From Halomonas sp. HL-48 (GTDB lineage Bacteria; Pseudomonadota; Gammaproteobacteria; Pseudomonadales; Halomonadaceae), in NCBI RefSeq assembly GCF_001314875.1, contig NZ_LJZS01000026.1, forward strand, positions 1 to 36,982: 36,982 nt of DNA, written 5' to 3'. The position numbers and the translations under genes were made by a program. This document shows positions 26,570 to 34,722 of this stretch, in pieces. The number at the start of each line of letters is the position of its first letter. Position 1 is the first letter of the stretch. Under the pieces are notes generated by a model. It saw only the letters and a program-made list of their open reading frames with translations, ran no database searches and had not been told where the DNA came from.

Positions 26570-27643
26570 TTACTGGCGTTCGGGAAACTGCTGGCGCGTT
26601 TTGTTGGCAATACGCACCAATGCCAGCATCAGTGGTACTTCAACCAATACGCCGACGACGGTGGCCAGCGCCGCGCCAGACTGCATGCCGAATAGCGCAA
26701 TGGCGGCTGCGACCGCGAGTTCAAAAAAGTTGCTCGCGCCAATCATCGCGCCGGGTGCTGCAATGTTATGAGGGACACGCCAGGCTTTCGCCCAGCCGTA
26801 GGCGATGAAGAAGATAAGGAAAGTCTGAATAATCAGCGGTATCGCGATCAATACAATATGCAGCGGATTATTAAGAATCACCTCGCCCTGGAAGGCAAAC
26901 AGCAGCACCAGGGTAATGATCAGACCGATCGGGGTGATGGGGCCGACGCGCTTCATGAAGACATTGTCGTACCACTCAGCGCCGCGTTTTTTGATCAAAC
27001 TTTGCCGCGTGACGTAGCCTGCCGCCAGGGGAATCACGATATACAACACGACCGACAGAGCGACGGTATCCCAGGGCACCTGAATGTTGGAAATGCCCAG
27101 CAGAAAGACCACGATAGGAGCGAAGGCGAACAGCATGATCAGATCATTGAGAGCGACTTGTACCAGCGTGTAAGCCGCGTCACCACGGGTCAGATAGCTC
27201 CATACAAACACCATGGCGGTGCAGGGGGCGGCGCCCAGCAGGATCGCGCCTGCTAGATATTCGCTGGCTAGTTCTTGAGAAATAAAGGGGCGAAAAATCA
27301 CCATTAAAAACAGCCAGGCAATGGCGAACATGGTGAAGGGCTTGATCAGCCAATTGACGGCCGTGGTAATGGTCAGCGCTTTGGGCTGGCGACGGACCCC
27401 AGCAATGGCGGTAAAGTCAATTTGCGCCATCATGGGAAAAATCATGGCCCAGATGAGTACCGCGATAGGGATAGAGACCTGGGCCACCTCAAAACGTGAC
27501 AGAGCCTGCGGTACTGCCGGGACGAGTTGCCCGAGCAAGATACCCACGACAATGGCAAGAGCGACCCATAGCGATAGATAGCGCTCGAAAAGGCCCATGC
27601 CGTCAGCGGTGGTGGGCGATGCTTTATCCCGCAACGATGACAT
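26570..27643 (-). CDS. acr3: Arsenite efflux permease Acr3
   Basis: A 357-residue membrane protein with about ten helices that exports arsenite. It carries the essential cysteine C141 (GAAPCTAMVFVWS) and the conserved glutamate E308 (GASNFFELA) of the Acr3 family. The frame extends 39 codons further upstream, but ATG 27643 is chosen because AAGGAG lies six bases before it and the family N-terminus fits. It is transcribed divergently from arsC, sharing the palindrome at 27719-27740. It may be annotated as ArsB in some genomes, but the sequence is Acr3-type, not ArsB-type. Confidence 0.95.
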   Translation of the reverse strand: MSSLRDKASPTTADGMGLFERYLSLWVALAIVVGILLGQLVPAVPQALSRFEVAQVSIPIAVLIWAMIFPMMAQIDFTAIAGVRRQPKALTITTAVNWLIKPFTMFAIAWLFLMVIFRPFISQELASEYLAGAILLGAAPCTAMVFVWSYLTRGDAAYTLVQVALNDLIMLFAFAPIVVFLLGISNIQVPWDTVALSVVLYIVIPLAAGYVTRQSLIKKRGAEWYDNVFMKRVGPITPIGLIITLVLLFAFQGEVILNNPLHIVLIAIPLIIQTFLIFFIAYGWAKAWRVPHNIAAPGAMIGASNFFELAVAAAIALFGMQSGAALATVVGVLVEVPLMLALVRIANKTRQQFPERQ

Positions 27644-27711
27644 ATAGAACTCCTTGATCGAAGGGCGCGTGAACGCATCCGTTGGAAGCGTGCTGCTGTA
27701 TCGCGCATTAC

Positions 27712-27740
27712 TTTTCATAATATATGATTTTCCATATATT
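27712..27740. promoter_or_regulatory. Divergent acr3/arsC promoter region with ArsR-type operator
   Basis: Arms AATATATG (27719-27726) and CATATATT (27733-27740) flank ATTTTC, a perfect 8-bp-arm palindrome. On the plus strand TTTTCA (27712-27717) and TATATT (27735-27740), 17 bases apart, form a plausible arsC promoter with the operator covering the spacer and -10. On the minus strand the left arm reads TATATT and may be the acr3 -10. The site matches the one before GAPDH, suggesting one regulator for all four ars genes. Confidence 0.72.
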
Positions 27741-27826
27741 TCTAGTGCCGCGCCATGCATGCAACATTGCCGTCACGAACCTGGCGTAAAGTGACAGCCA
27801 TTCATTACATGAGAGGCTGTTTATTT

Positions 27827-28240
27827 ATGCCCAAGCGTCGCGTGCTGTTCCTTTGCAATGCCAATTCGGCTCGTTCCTTGATGGGCGAAGTGCTGCTTCG
27901 CCATATGGCGGGTGACCGCTTTGAGTCGTTTAGCGCAGGCACCGAACCCGATGAACACCATGCGTTGACCCTGGAGGCTCTCAGAAAGCAGGGGCTGTCT
28001 ACAGAAGGGTTGCACAGCAAGTCGCTCGATGCGTTTGAAAACGAACCCTTCGATTATGTGATCGTGCTTTGCGACAAGGCTCAGCAAGCCTGCCGGGAAT
28101 GGCAGGGAAACGTGGGAGAGAAACTGTTTTGGGACATCCGCGACCCGCGTCTGATCAACAAACCTGACGCTTACCAGCAGGCGCTGCAGGAAATTCGTCG
28201 CCGCCTGCAGCTGTGGCTGCCGCTTCAAGCGTCTGAATAA
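27827..28240 (+). CDS. arsC: Arsenate reductase ArsC, thioredoxin-coupled (LMW-PTP fold)
   Basis: A 137-residue low-molecular-weight phosphatase-fold enzyme that reduces arsenate to arsenite for export by Acr3. The P-loop runs from C10 to R16 (CNANSAR), followed by S17. Cysteines C82 and C89 (LCDKAQQAC) fall at the positions of the resolving redox cysteines of S. aureus ArsC, which has C10, C82 and C89. The WDIRDP motif holds the general acid. This pattern indicates the thioredoxin-linked class, not the glutaredoxin-linked E. coli ArsC. ATG 27827 follows GAGAGG by ten bases; the in-frame ATG 27809 is possible. The chemoreceptor gene starts 25 bases later. Confidence 0.92.
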   Translation: MPKRRVLFLCNANSARSLMGEVLLRHMAGDRFESFSAGTEPDEHHALTLEALRKQGLSTEGLHSKSLDAFENEPFDYVIVLCDKAQQACREWQGNVGEKLFWDIRDPRLINKPDAYQQALQEIRRRLQLWLPLQASE

Positions 28241-28265
28241 ATCAACCGCGAGGGGGTGGGACGGG

Positions 28266-29951
28266 ATGAAAGGGATCAATACGTTAAGCGTTAAAGCAAG
28301 CTGGACGCTGGTACTGGTAGCGTTCACCGGTTTGGTAGTGACGATCGGCGGGCTGGGACTGTTTGCCAACCACTCAGGTCGTGAGGCAGTCTCGTCGCTG
28401 CTTCAGCGCGATATGGCGCACATCAGCCAACTCAACACGGCCTACACGCAGTTGCTGCGCGCGCGGATTCAAATGAACCGAGCTGCGGAGTTGATACGCA
28501 CGCCGTCCTTTGATCGGCCGGAGCCGCTCGTAGAAGAGGCGCAGCAGCTACTGGATTCTTCAGCGCAGCATTTTGCCGAGTTCCAGGCAAGTAACTTTTT
28601 TCCGGATCAGCAGGCGGTCGTCGACCAGTTAGCCACCGATTTCCAGTCGTTTGCCGACAATAACCTTAATCTTCAGATGATGATGCTCGAAGAGCGTGAT
28701 GTGTCGGGCTTTCTGTCTGGTGAGTCGCGTGTGGATGAAAGCAGTCAGCGGTTTGTGGCAAGTGCCGAGGCATTTTTTGAAGGCGCCGAGCAGCAGAGAA
28801 ATAGCCTGCTGTCGCGTTTCGAACAGGTATCGTCGCTACTCTACTGGAGCGTAATTGCGGGGCTGGTTGCTTCGCTATGGGTGGTGGCAACGGTGGTTTG
28901 GGGGGTGCGTCGCCACGTGCTTCGCCCATTGAAGGCGATCACCGAGCATTTCCAGCGCATCGCCCAGGGGGACCTCTCCGTGCCGGTCAAGACCCACGCC
29001 AATAACGAAATTGGGCAGCTGTTCAGTGAGCTGGCAAGCATGCAGCAATCGCTGCGGACGACGGTGAATCGACTCAACGTCAGTAGTCGACAGGTGCATA
29101 GCAATAGTCAGGAAATGACCGAGCAGAATCAGCTGTTGGCAAGCCAGACGGACACCCAGGTATCCGCTTTGCAGCAGATGGCGGCGAGTCTGGAGCAACT
29201 GACCGCCACGGTGAATCAAAATGCCGAAAGCGCGGCACATGTCAGCCAATCGACCGCCGATGTGGCACACAAAGCGCAGCAGGGTGATGCGGTCATTACC
29301 CAGTTTATCGCCACTATGGAGTCGATCAACGAGCACTCGGAGGCGATTCAAAGCATCATCAAGATGATAGAAAGCATCGCGTTCCAGACCAATATTCTGG
29401 CACTCAACGCCTCGGTTGAAGCGGCCCGTGCCGGAGAACACGGACGCGGCTTTGCGGTGGTGGCCAATGAAGTACGGGCGTTGGCGACCCGTAGCGCCAA
29501 TGCAGCCAACGACATACGGGCGCGTATCGAGGCGTCGCGCGACAGCGTTCAGCAAGGCAGTGAGCTTTCTCAGCAGGCAGGCGAACACACCCGCGCGATC
29601 ATGCTGGCAGCCAGTCATGTCGACACACTGATGACGCAAATGGCAAGCGCATCCGAGGAGCAACGGCGGGGGATAGAAGAAGTCAACCAGGCCGTCGTGC
29701 AAATCGACACGACTACCCAAGACACCATGCGTCTGGTCAATGAGGCGGCCCAATGTTCGCTTGGCCTGTCGGAAGAAGCGCTGAAAATGCGCGAATATGC
29801 AGGGAAATTCAGGGTGGCCGAAACGCTTGAAACACCGCCGGCGCAGCAGTCGGCGGCGGATCAAACGCCGCCGGATTGGGAAAGCCTGGGCTATCAGGAC
29901 CCGACGACAAACGAGCGGACTGCATCGGGTCCTATTATGGCTCTCAGCTAG
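28266..29951 (+). CDS. Methyl-accepting chemotaxis protein
   Basis: A 561-residue chemoreceptor. Membrane helices lie near residues 11-33 and 191-214, enclosing a periplasmic region of about 155 residues that looks like a four-helix-bundle (Tar-like) sensor. A HAMP domain follows (about 214-268), then the long cytoplasmic signalling coiled coil. The hairpin tip (about 371-401) has the highly conserved [20 protein letters not shown] segment that binds CheA and CheW. The C-terminus has DWESL but no clear terminal NWETF methyltransferase tether. It starts 25 bases after arsC with no terminator between, so it may be transcribed with the arsenic genes. The ligand is unknown. Confidence 0.93.
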   Translation: MKGINTLSVKASWTLVLVAFTGLVVTIGGLGLFANHSGREAVSSLLQRDMAHISQLNTAYTQLLRARIQMNRAAELIRTPSFDRPEPLVEEAQQLLDSSAQHFAEFQASNFFPDQQAVVDQLATDFQSFADNNLNLQMMMLEERDVSGFLSGESRVDESSQRFVASAEAFFEGAEQQRNSLLSRFEQVSSLLYWSVIAGLVASLWVVATVVWGVRRHVLRPLKAITEHFQRIAQGDLSVPVKTHANNEIGQLFSELASMQQSLRTTVNRLNVSSRQVHSNSQEMTEQNQLLASQTDTQVSALQQMAASLEQLTATVNQNAESAAHVSQSTADVAHKAQQGDAVITQFIATMESINEHSEAIQSIIKMIESIAFQTNILALNASVEAARAGEHGRGFAVVANEVRALATRSANAANDIRARIEASRDSVQQGSELSQQAGEHTRAIMLAASHVDTLMTQMASASEEQRRGIEEVNQAVVQIDTTTQDTMRLVNEAAQCSLGLSEEALKMREYAGKFRVAETLETPPAQQSAADQTPPDWESLGYQDPTTNERTASGPIMALS

Positions 29952-29960
29952 GCGGTTGGC

Positions 29961-31148
29961 CTAGTCCATCAGTTCGACGGCGACTGCAGTGGCTTCGCCG
30001 CCGCCGATGCAAAGACTGGCAATACCACGCTTGCCGCCCTTGGTGCGCAATGCATGGATCAGGGTTGCGATGATACGTGAGCCGGTGGAGCCAACGGGAT
30101 GGCCCTGGGCGCAAGCACCGCCAAAGACATTGACCTTGTCGTGAGGAAGCCCCAGGTCGTCCATGGCCATGAGCGTTACCACGGCAAAGGCCTCGTTGAT
30201 TTCAAACAGGTCAACGTCGCTTACCTGCCAATCGAGCTTGCGCATCAGCTTTTCGATCGCGCCGACAGGGGCGATAGTGAACTCGCTGGGATGACGGGAG
30301 TGCGTCGCGTGGCCGAGCATGCGTGCTAGCGGCTTGATGCCATGCTGATCCGCTGCTGCCTGGCTCGCCAGGATAAGCGCCGAGGCGCCGTCGGAGATGG
30401 AGCTGGCGTTGGCGGCGGTAATAGTCCCTTCCTTGGCAAAGGCGGGGCGCAGCTGGCGGATTTTGTCGAGCTTGGCCTGGAAGGGCTGCTCATCGTGTTC
30501 GACCAGGGTATCGCCGTGCCGGGAGGTGACGGTAACTGGCGCCATTTCCGCCGCCAGATGACCGTTATTGGTGGCCGCCATGGCCCGTTCCAGTGAGGCA
30601 ATCGCAAAGTCATCCAGCCGTTCCCGGGTATAGCCGCGCTGAGAGGCCACGTCCTGAGCGAAGACGCCCATCAGCTTGCCGGTTTCCGCGTCTTCCAAAC
30701 CATCAAGGAACATGTGGTCCTTGAGCTCGCCATGGCCCAGTCGGTAACCGTGGCGCGCCTTGGTGAGCACGTGTGGGGCGTTGGACATGGACTCCATGCC
30801 GCCGGCGAGAAGCACCTCGCCGCTGCCGGCTTTGATCAGGTCATGAGCCAGCATGGCGGCTTTCATGCCTGAGCCGCACAGCTTGTTGATGGTGGTCGCT
30901 CCGTTGGCATCGGGAATGCCGGCCTGGCGCATGGCTTGCCGTGCCGGGCCCTGTTTCACGCCAGCCGGTAAAACGCAGCCCAGGATGCCTTCTTCGATCA
31001 ATGCCGGATCGATAGCGGCGCGTTCGATAGCGGCGCGGATCGCCACTGCGCCGAGTTCCGGTGCGCTCATGCTTGCCAGACTACCCAGCATACCGCCCAT
31101 CGGGGTGCGCGCTGCTGACAAAAACACAACGTCTGCCGCATTTTTCAT
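29961..31148 (-). CDS. Acetyl-CoA C-acyltransferase (thiolase family)
   Basis: A 395-residue thiolase with nucleophilic C91 (NKLCGSGMKA), the NEAFA motif, H350 (GHPVGSTG) and C380 (CIGGGEA). It either cleaves 3-ketoacyl-CoA in beta-oxidation or condenses acetyl-CoA; sequence alone does not decide. Divergence from a TetR gene and neighbouring acyl-CoA synthetase, SDR and dehydrogenase genes argue for a catabolic role. ATG 31148 is chosen because AAGGAG lies nine bases upstream; the longer frame to 31247 would run through the promoter region. It converges with the chemoreceptor gene, nine bases between the stops. Confidence 0.92.
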   Translation of the reverse strand: MKNAADVVFLSAARTPMGGMLGSLASMSAPELGAVAIRAAIERAAIDPALIEEGILGCVLPAGVKQGPARQAMRQAGIPDANGATTINKLCGSGMKAAMLAHDLIKAGSGEVLLAGGMESMSNAPHVLTKARHGYRLGHGELKDHMFLDGLEDAETGKLMGVFAQDVASQRGYTRERLDDFAIASLERAMAATNNGHLAAEMAPVTVTSRHGDTLVEHDEQPFQAKLDKIRQLRPAFAKEGTITAANASSISDGASALILASQAAADQHGIKPLARMLGHATHSRHPSEFTIAPVGAIEKLMRKLDWQVSDVDLFEINEAFAVVTLMAMDDLGLPHDKVNVFGGACAQGHPVGSTGSRIIATLIHALRTKGGKRGIASLCIGGGEATAVAVELMD

Positions 31149-31264
31149 GGTGGTCTCCTTTACGGTTATTGTGATTATCTCGCTGAGGGGAGCGCTATGC
31201 GTTGACCCGTTGCCGGTGCTGTGGTCTTCTCCAGGGTAACCAAGCAAGCGCTAGTGTGAACGAC

Positions 31265-31852
31265 ATGAATGTAATGAATGCATCCCCTCGTCGCAAGGAA
31301 TTAACGCGCCTTGCGGCTCAGCTATTTGTTCAAGAAGGTTTCGACCGTACCACGGTACGCATGCTAGCGCAGGAAATGGGAATCAAGTCCGGCAGCCTTT
31401 TCCACCACTTTAAGGATAAGCAGGAAATTCTGGCGGCGGTAATCGAGGAGGGTACCCAGAACGCGCTTGTCATTGCCCGCCGGGCCCTGGATAACTGCAC
31501 CGCACACCCCGAGGCGCGCCTGAGGGCGATGGCGCGGGCGCATCTCGAGACGCTGTTTACCGACCGTAATGCTCATGTGGTGGCGCTATTTGAGTGGCGG
31601 CGCCTGGCGCCTGACGCCAGCGCGCATCTCAGCCACCTGCGCGATGCATACGAAGCGCTGTGGTTAGAGGTGATTGATGATGCGCTGGCCGCCGGTTTGA
31701 TTCACGGTGATCGGTTCCTAGTCTCGCGCTTTATTCTCGGCGCACTGAACTGGACGGTGCGATGGTATGACCCCGATGGCCCCCGCACACCGGACGATCT
31801 CGCTGATGAACTGGTCGCCATGATCATGGCGGGCCAGGGCACAAAGGCGTGA
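31265..31852 (+). CDS. TetR family transcriptional regulator
   Basis: A 195-residue regulator with an N-terminal TetR helix-turn-helix (about residues 28-50, TTVRMLAQEMGIKSGSLFHHFKDK) and a helical ligand domain. It is divergent from the thiolase and upstream of an acyl-CoA synthetase, so an acyl-CoA ligand is likely, though not shown by sequence. The start is uncertain: ATG 31265 and ATG 31274 both lack a good ribosome binding site. A related hexamer, AGCGCT, occurs at 31190 and 31243 in the intergenic region and could belong to its operator. It is not obviously PsrA, whose sites are elsewhere in the window. Confidence 0.88.
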   Translation: MNVMNASPRRKELTRLAAQLFVQEGFDRTTVRMLAQEMGIKSGSLFHHFKDKQEILAAVIEEGTQNALVIARRALDNCTAHPEARLRAMARAHLETLFTDRNAHVVALFEWRRLAPDASAHLSHLRDAYEALWLEVIDDALAAGLIHGDRFLVSRFILGALNWTVRWYDPDGPRTPDDLADELVAMIMAGQGTKA

Positions 31853-31945
31853 TGTTTCGGCGCCGCTCGACTAACGTATAACCAACAATCCACGCGACCG
31901 GCTTGCGCTTCCAGGCATTTGCTTTTAGCGTGGGTTTATTCACAG

Positions 31946-31963
31946 GTTTCCGTTAACGTAAAC
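31946..31963. promoter_or_regulatory. GTTTCCGTTAACGTAAAC near-palindrome upstream of the acyl-CoA synthetase gene
   Basis: An 18-base inverted repeat centred on GTTAAC with one mismatched pair. It resembles, from memory, LiuR-type (MerR family) sites of the form TTTACGT-N2-ACGTAAA that control branched-chain amino acid and fatty acid breakdown. It lies between TTTATT (31935-31940) and TAAACT (31959-31964), 18 bases apart, a placement common for MerR-type activators. The identity of the regulator is inference. Confidence 0.45.
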
Positions 31964-32030
31964 TGGTAATCATGATGCCCGCGATGACGTAGCCTGTTGC
32001 TCGCTACCAACAATATCCAAGAGAGCTACC

Positions 32031-33695
32031 ATGCCATCGACAACACTTCCTTCCTATGCGGATTATCTTGATTCGTTTTCCATTGGTGACGTCATTGCCA
32101 GGCTTGATGACCATCAAGACGGGCAGTTAAACGCCTTCGAAGCGTGTTGTGGGCGTCATGTTCGGGCAGGTAGGGGCGATGTGTTAGCCCTGGTGCACGA
32201 AGACGTCGATGGAAGGAGGCATACCCTCAGCTATGCCCAACTTGACCAGCAAAGCGCGCGTTTAGCCGGCTGGTTTCAGGCCCAGGGGCTGGGTGAGGGC
32301 GACCGCATTGCGTGCATGCTGCCCCGTTCATTACCGTTGATGGTGGCGGTGTTGGCGACCTGGCGCATTGGCGCCGTTTACCAGCCGCTGTTTACCGCTT
32401 TTGGCCCCGATGCAGTGGACTATCGGCTGGGTCGCGCCGATACCCGGTTGGTGATCACCGACCATGCGAATCGCTATAAGTTTGAGGGTTTGAGCCAGTG
32501 TCCACCTGTTTTGGCGGTAGGTGGTGCGAGCGGCGACCATCCGGATGACCACGACTGGCACGCCTCCTTGGCGCATGCGCCCATGACGGGGGAGCCACCC
32601 CGGCTGTCCCCCGCAAAGCCTTTCCTGCAAATGTTTACCTCCGGCACGGTCGGTAAGCCCAAGGGCGTTGCCGTGCCGCTTTCTGGCATGACGGCGTTCG
32701 CACTTTACATGGAGCTGGCGGTGGATCTGCGCGACGACGATCGTTTCTGGAACATGGCTGACCCTGGCTGGGCCTATGGCCTTTACTACGCGATCGCCGG
32801 TCCGCTTTTGCTGGGTGTCACGACGCACTTCTGCGAAGCAGGGTTTACCGCCGAGGGCGCACTTGCCTTTATGAAGCGCCACCGCATCACCAACTTTGCC
32901 GCCGCGCCGACGGCCTATCGCCTGATGAAGGCCTCCGGGCTTTTCGATGACGCCCATCAGACCCTCGAGCTGCGCGCGGCAAGTTCTGCCGGTGAGCCGC
33001 TGAATACCGAGGTTGTGAACTGGGTAGAAAAGTCGCTGGGCTGTTCGGTGATGGATCATTACGGGCAAACCGAAACCGGGATGACCTGCAATAATCACCA
33101 TGCCCTTGATCATCCGAAGCATGTCGGGGCCATGGGGGTGCCCATGCCAGGCTACCGTCTGGCGATTCTGGACGCTGAGTATAACGAGCTGCCACCTGGC
33201 GAGCCGGGCGTTTTGGCCGTGGACCTTGAGCAATCTCCAGCGCACTTTTTCCAGGGCTATACCTGGCAAGAGAAAGACCCCTTTGTGAAGGGCTATTACC
33301 TGACCGGCGACGTGGTAATCCGTAACGCGGATGGTTCGTTTCAGTTTGCCGGTCGCGACGACGACATTATTACCACGTCGGGCTACCGTGTCGGGCCCAC
33401 CGATGTCGAAAACAGCGTCATGGTACACCCGGCCGTGGCGGAATCGGCGGCGGTCGGCCAGCCTGATGAGATCCGCGGCGAGGTGATCAAGTCCTGCATT
33501 GTGCTGCGCGAAGGATTTGAGGCCAGTGAGGTGCTTGCGGAGGAAATCCGCCAGCAGGTGCGCGAGCGACTATCGACCCATGCGTTTCCCCGCGTCATCG
33601 AATTTGTCGACGAGCTGCCCAAGACGCCGAGCGGCAAGATCCAGCGCTTCAAGCTGCGTGCCCAAGCCGCCGAAGACGCCAGCCTGAGTCAATAA
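32031..33695 (+). CDS. AMP-dependent acyl-CoA synthetase (acetyl/medium-chain type)
   Basis: A 554-residue member of the adenylate-forming family. The P-loop MFTSGTVGKPKGV, the DHYGQTETG adenylate motif, the YLTGDVV hinge and the C-terminal PKTPSGKIQR lysine motif are all present. The layout resembles acetyl-CoA and medium-chain acyl-CoA synthetases more than FadD. The natural acid is unknown. It is followed after 26 bases by the SDR gene and preceded by the TetR gene and the palindrome at 31946, so it probably heads a catabolic operon. ATG 32031 follows an AGAGAG ribosome binding site. Confidence 0.9.
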   Translation: MPSTTLPSYADYLDSFSIGDVIARLDDHQDGQLNAFEACCGRHVRAGRGDVLALVHEDVDGRRHTLSYAQLDQQSARLAGWFQAQGLGEGDRIACMLPRSLPLMVAVLATWRIGAVYQPLFTAFGPDAVDYRLGRADTRLVITDHANRYKFEGLSQCPPVLAVGGASGDHPDDHDWHASLAHAPMTGEPPRLSPAKPFLQMFTSGTVGKPKGVAVPLSGMTAFALYMELAVDLRDDDRFWNMADPGWAYGLYYAIAGPLLLGVTTHFCEAGFTAEGALAFMKRHRITNFAAAPTAYRLMKASGLFDDAHQTLELRAASSAGEPLNTEVVNWVEKSLGCSVMDHYGQTETGMTCNNHHALDHPKHVGAMGVPMPGYRLAILDAEYNELPPGEPGVLAVDLEQSPAHFFQGYTWQEKDPFVKGYYLTGDVVIRNADGSFQFAGRDDDIITTSGYRVGPTDVENSVMVHPAVAESAAVGQPDEIRGEVIKSCIVLREGFEASEVLAEEIRQQVRERLSTHAFPRVIEFVDELPKTPSGKIQRFKLRAQAAEDASLSQ

Positions 33696-33721
33696 CGCTT
33701 TTATTACAGGGAAACACCATC

Positions 33722-34489
33722 ATGCAAGTGAAGGATCATACGTTTTTAATCACCGGCGCCGCTTCCGGGTTGGGGGCCGCCACCGCTGAGCGCCTGGTCG
33801 CCGGAGGCGCCCGCGTGATGCTCTGCGATTTAAGCGACAGCGTAAACACCCACGCCCAGACGCTTGGGGAAAGCGCTCAGGCATGCCTGGCCGATATCAC
33901 CTCTGCAGAGCAAATGCAGCAGGCGGTTGATGCGGCGGTTGCGTTCGGCGGTGAGCAGGGGCTCTCGGGCGTTATTCACTGCGCGGGCGTGGTGAGCGTG
34001 GCCAAGCTGGTAGATCGGGAAGGCAACCCGGCCGATTTGGACAGCTACGCGAAAACCATCAACATCAATCTGGTGGGTACCTTCAATGTCATGCGGCTTG
34101 CGTCCGCGGCGATGGCTAAAAATGCCCCTGGTGAAAGTGGCGAGCGCGGCGTGATTATCAATACCGCATCTATTGCCGCGTTCGATGGCCAAGTAGGTCA
34201 ATGCGCCTACAGTGCGTCCAAGGCCGGCGTCGTAGGCATGAGTCTTCCCGCGGCGCGCGAACTATCGCGCCATGCTATTCGTGTGATGACCATTGCCCCC
34301 GGGGTGTTCGAAACACCCATGATGAGCGAGATACCCTCTGAGGCGGCCGAAGCATTGGCGGCCGCAGTGCCTTTCCCCAAGCGGCTGGGCAAGCCGGAAG
34401 AATTTGCCCAGCTGGCCGAGCAGATCATTGCCAATCCCATGCTCAACGGTGAGGTGATTCGTCTGGATGGCGGCATCCGCATGCAGTAA
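33722..34489 (+). CDS. SDR family 3-hydroxyacyl-CoA dehydrogenase (HSD10-like)
   Basis: A 255-residue short-chain dehydrogenase with the cofactor motif TGAASGLG (11-18), D36 favouring NAD, and the catalytic S150, Y163 and K167 (YSASK). The segment [28 protein letters not shown] resembles type 2 3-hydroxyacyl-CoA dehydrogenases, which oxidise 3-hydroxyacyl-CoA, including 3-hydroxy-2-methylbutyryl-CoA of isoleucine breakdown. With the synthetase upstream, thiolase and acyl-CoA dehydrogenase nearby, it would supply the third step of beta-oxidation. A terminator-like hairpin follows. Substrate is inferred. Confidence 0.88.
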   Translation: MQVKDHTFLITGAASGLGAATAERLVAGGARVMLCDLSDSVNTHAQTLGESAQACLADITSAEQMQQAVDAAVAFGGEQGLSGVIHCAGVVSVAKLVDREGNPADLDSYAKTININLVGTFNVMRLASAAMAKNAPGESGERGVIINTASIAAFDGQVGQCAYSASKAGVVGMSLPAARELSRHAIRVMTIAPGVFETPMMSEIPSEAAEALAAAVPFPKRLGKPEEFAQLAEQIIANPMLNGEVIRLDGGIRMQ

Positions 34490-34516
34490 AGGGCTTGTTT
34501 ATCAACTATCAAGACG

Positions 34517-34552
34517 GCCTGTCGGCGTTCTCGTCGACAGGCTTTGTTGTTT
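34517..34552 (+). terminator. Terminator after the SDR gene
   Basis: GCCTGTCG (34517-34524) and CGACAGGC (34535-34542) form an 8-bp stem with a ten-base loop, followed by TTTGTTGTTT. The T-tract is interrupted, so termination may be partial. Confidence 0.65.
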
Positions 34553-34621
34553 CTGAAGCCTGGGAGACTCGCTGAGCGACTAAAGGGGTAGCGAATTGGA
34601 CGACTAAATTAAAACGACTGC

Positions 34622-34668
34622 TTGACTACTGGGCGGGCTCGCGCTAATTTTCAAACATGTGTTTGAAA
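34622..34668 (+). promoter_or_regulatory. Promoter with overlapping PsrA-type operator upstream of the acyl-CoA dehydrogenase
   Basis: TTTCAAAC (34649-34656) and GTTTGAAA (34661-34668) flank ATGT, a perfect 8-bp-arm palindrome with the CAAAC-N4-GTTTG core of PsrA sites. TTGACT (34622-34627) is a good -35, and TAATTT 17 bases on (34645-34650) would be a weak -10 overlapped by the palindrome. A repressor bound there would block transcription. Same operator class as 7807-7824 before fadD. Confidence 0.78.
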
Positions 34669-34722
34669 GCCGTTTTCTGAAGACGTTCGCTGCTTTCAGC
34701 TCCCTGTTTTAGGAGAAGTGCC

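Noticed and set aside
24306..28240. Arsenic locus as a recently acquired mobile island
   Set aside because: No integrase, transposase, flanking direct repeats or tRNA was seen, and composition by eye resembles the neighbours. Transfer is possible but not supported.
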